Shown: positions 4,032 to 5,206 of the stretch, piece after piece | Numbering within the stretch: position 1 is the stretch's first letter | Layout of the letters: each line of letters begins with the position of its first letter | From: Acidimicrobiaceae bacterium | GTDB lineage: Bacteria > Actinomycetota > Acidimicrobiia > Acidimicrobiales > Palsa-688 | DNA length: 5,206 nucleotides | Assembly (NCBI GenBank): GCA_030838025.1 | Contig: JAUTXM010000418.1 | Span: forward strand, 1 to 5,206 | Direction: 5' to 3' | Notes under the pieces: model-generated | Databases searched by the model: none | What the model was told of the DNA's origin: nothing | The model's input: only the letters and a program-made list of their open reading frames with translations | Made by a program: the position numbers and the translations under genes

Positions 4032-5206
4032 GCGGGGCCCTCGAGTACCTCGCCGACGAGGACGAATCCCGCCCCGCCGGCTACCAATCGCGCCGCGTCG
4101 GCCGGTGCGACCGAGGCCAGCAGGCCGCCTGAGGTCTGGGGGTCGTACCCGATGGCCTCCCAGGCGGGCGTCGCCGTCGAGGTGACACGTCCTTCGAGAT
4201 GGGCCCGGTTGCGGGCATCGCCACCGGTGCGGGTTCCCCGCTCCGCGGCGGCCAATGCGCCGCGATAGGTGGGCAGGGCGGAGGCCTCGAAGCGCACGAC
4301 CACCCCGGACCGTTCCGCCATCTCCCAGCCATGCCCCAACAAACCGTAACCCGTGACATCGGTGACGGCGTGTGGCCCGGCGCGACCGCCGCTGCCGGCA
4401 CCGCCCGCACCACCGCGTGCACCGCCGGCACGACCGCCGGTACCGGTGTCGAGCGCCGAGAGGGCCTCGGCGGCGGCGCGGTTGAGCTGGCGCATGACCT
4501 CGATCGCGTCCGCCTTCTCGGCCGGTTCCCCGCCGGCCACCACGAGGCCCGAGCCCAGTGGCTTGGACAGGACGAGGTGGTCCCCGGGCCGGGCTCCCGA
4601 TTTGGTCCACACCCGATCCGGATGGACCAGGCCCTGCACGGCCAATCCGAAGATGGGCTCGTCGGAACGGATGGTATGACCGCCCGCCACCGTCCCACCG
4701 GCGGCGGCCACCGTGGCGGCCGCCGCCGCCAAGATGGCCTCGATCGCCGCTGACGGGAGCCGCTCCGGAAAGGCGGCGATGTTGAGCGCCATCACGACCC
4801 GGCCCCCCATGGCGAACACGTCGGAGCAGGCGTTGGCGGCGGCGATGGCGCCGAAATCAGCCGGGTCGTCGACCAGGGGCGGGAAGAAGTCGGTCGTCGA
4901 CACCACGGCCAGGTCGTCGCTCAGCCGGTAGACGGCGGCGTCGTCGAACGGGGCCAGCCCCACCAGGAGTGACGGATCCCCGGTGGATGCGAGCCGCCGT
5001 ACCAGTTCGCTGAGCGGCGCCGCTCCCCACTTGGCGGCGCAGCCACCGCAGGACGTCCACTCGGTGAGCCGGAGATCGCCCAGGTCGGCCGGAGGCGGCG
5101 AGACGCGCTCGAGGCGCTCGATCAGCGCTTCGCCGTCACCCTCCTCGGGGCCCGTCGTAAGGAACGCCTCGAGCATCTCGGCGGCCACATCGGGCGACGT
5201 GAGCCG
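4010..5206 (-). CDS. selD: Selenide, water dikinase (selenophosphate synthetase); 5' end uncertain
   Basis: SelD makes selenophosphate from selenide and ATP, the selenium donor for selenocysteine, tRNA selenouridine and some molybdenum enzymes. Numbering from the GTG at 5188 (392 residues): the catalytic pair is C50 and K53 in GGCAAK (TGC codon, so Cys rather than selenocysteine). Metal/ATP acids are D82-D83 (FDDAAVY), D100 (TTDFFPP) and D277 (TDVTGYG). Other blocks are NACSDVFAMGG (119-129), GGHT (169-172) and the C-terminal DPQTSGGLL (349-357). The end, GEVLEGPAAVQLGG, is normal for the family. Two oddities: about 25 Gly/Ala/Arg-rich residues (248-272) inserted before TDVTGYG, and about 40 residues before the usual N-terminus. 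The frame is open to the window edge with no Shine-Dalgarno at GTG 5188 or ATG 5176, so the true start may lie outside, possibly as part of a fusion. It faces rnhB downstream in the same direction. Confidence 0.95.
   Translation of the reverse strand, partial: RLTSPDVAAEMLEAFLTTGPEEGDGEALIERLERVSPPPADLGDLRLTEWTSCGGCAAKWGAAPLSELVRRLASTGDPSLLVGLAPFDDAAVYRLSDDLAVVSTTDFFPPLVDDPADFGAIAAANACSDVFAMGGRVVMALNIAAFPERLPSAAIEAILAAAAATVAAAGGTVAGGHTIRSDEPIFGLAVQGLVHPDRVWTKSGARPGDHLVLSKPLGSGLVVAGGEPAEKADAIEVMRQLNRAAAEALSALDTGTGGRAGGARGGAGGAGSGGRAGPHAVTDVTGYGLLGHGWEMAERSGVVVRFEASALPTYRGALAAAERGTRTGGDARNRAHLEGRVTSTATPAWEAIGYDPQTSGGLLASVAPADAARLVAGGAGFVLVGEVLEGPAAVQLGG
4373..4447 (-). repeat. Low-complexity Gly/Ala/Arg-coding tract inside selD
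   Basis: This stretch is built from imperfect repeats of GCC/GGC-type triplets and codes for about 25 residues, nearly all Gly, Ala, Arg or Ser, at SelD residues 248-272. It lies between the helix ending in ALSAL and the conserved TDVTGYG motif, where typical SelD proteins such as E. coli's have only a short loop. It looks like a slippage-expanded linker. Confidence 0.7.

Noticed and set aside
3150..4268. Plus-strand open frame of 372 codons
   Set aside because: It is antisense to rnhB and the selD 3' end, both of which have complete catalytic motifs.
3873..4610. Minus-strand 245-codon frame overlapping selD
   Set aside because: It is extremely Arg/Gly-rich and out of frame with selD; no motif or start signal supports it.
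5039..5050. Selenocysteine at the SelD active site
   Set aside because: Many SelD proteins carry UGA here, but both candidate codons (5050-5048 and 5041-5039) read TGC, i.e. cysteine.

Overview
The window is high-GC DNA with tightly packed genes, GTG starts, 4-nt GTGA stop/start overlaps and at least one convincing leaderless promoter. Together with a small membrane protein that resembles the actinobacterial SCO4848 family, this points to an actinomycete-type bacterium (Actinomycetota). An Acidimicrobiia-like lineage is a guess only. No mobile element, CRISPR array, rRNA or tRNA was found.

Left block (minus strand, about 1-1674): a two-helix membrane protein, a MarR-family repressor and the membrane domain of a type I ABC exporter, cut by the window edge, read leftwards as a probable operon. 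The exporter start overlaps the marR stop, and a near-perfect palindrome sits in the 22-nt gap just before marR. This is the classic layout of a self-regulated multidrug or lipid exporter cassette.

Centre (plus strand, 1687-2931): an acyl-CoA dehydrogenase is divergent from the left block, with only 61 bp between start codons. It has a TANNNT box 6 nt before its GTG. The opposing gene has TTGGAA-17 nt-TAGCGT placed 8 nt before its GTG, so both mRNAs look leaderless or nearly so and the promoters overlap.

Right block (minus strand, 5206 to 2965): selD (selenide, water dikinase), a possible 44-codon ORF, rnhB (ribonuclease HII) and a tiny lipoprotein form a probable co-transcribed row. The rnhB/lipoprotein pair, and the small ORF/rnhB pair if the ORF is real, are joined by GTGA overlaps. 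The lipoprotein converges on the acyl-CoA dehydrogenase.

The most unusual part is the selD 3' end (3857-4031). A perfect 17-bp inverted repeat holds the selD stop codon in its loop. A second strong hairpin competes for the same bases. The UGA stop is doubled in frame by a 9-bp tandem duplication. The same frame then stays open for 47 codons until it meets the rnhB start. This could be a translation-sensitive RNA switch, a small unannotated gene or, less likely, UGA readthrough as selenocysteine. SelD itself carries an unusual Gly/Ala/Arg low-complexity insertion and an N-terminal region that stays open to the window edge.
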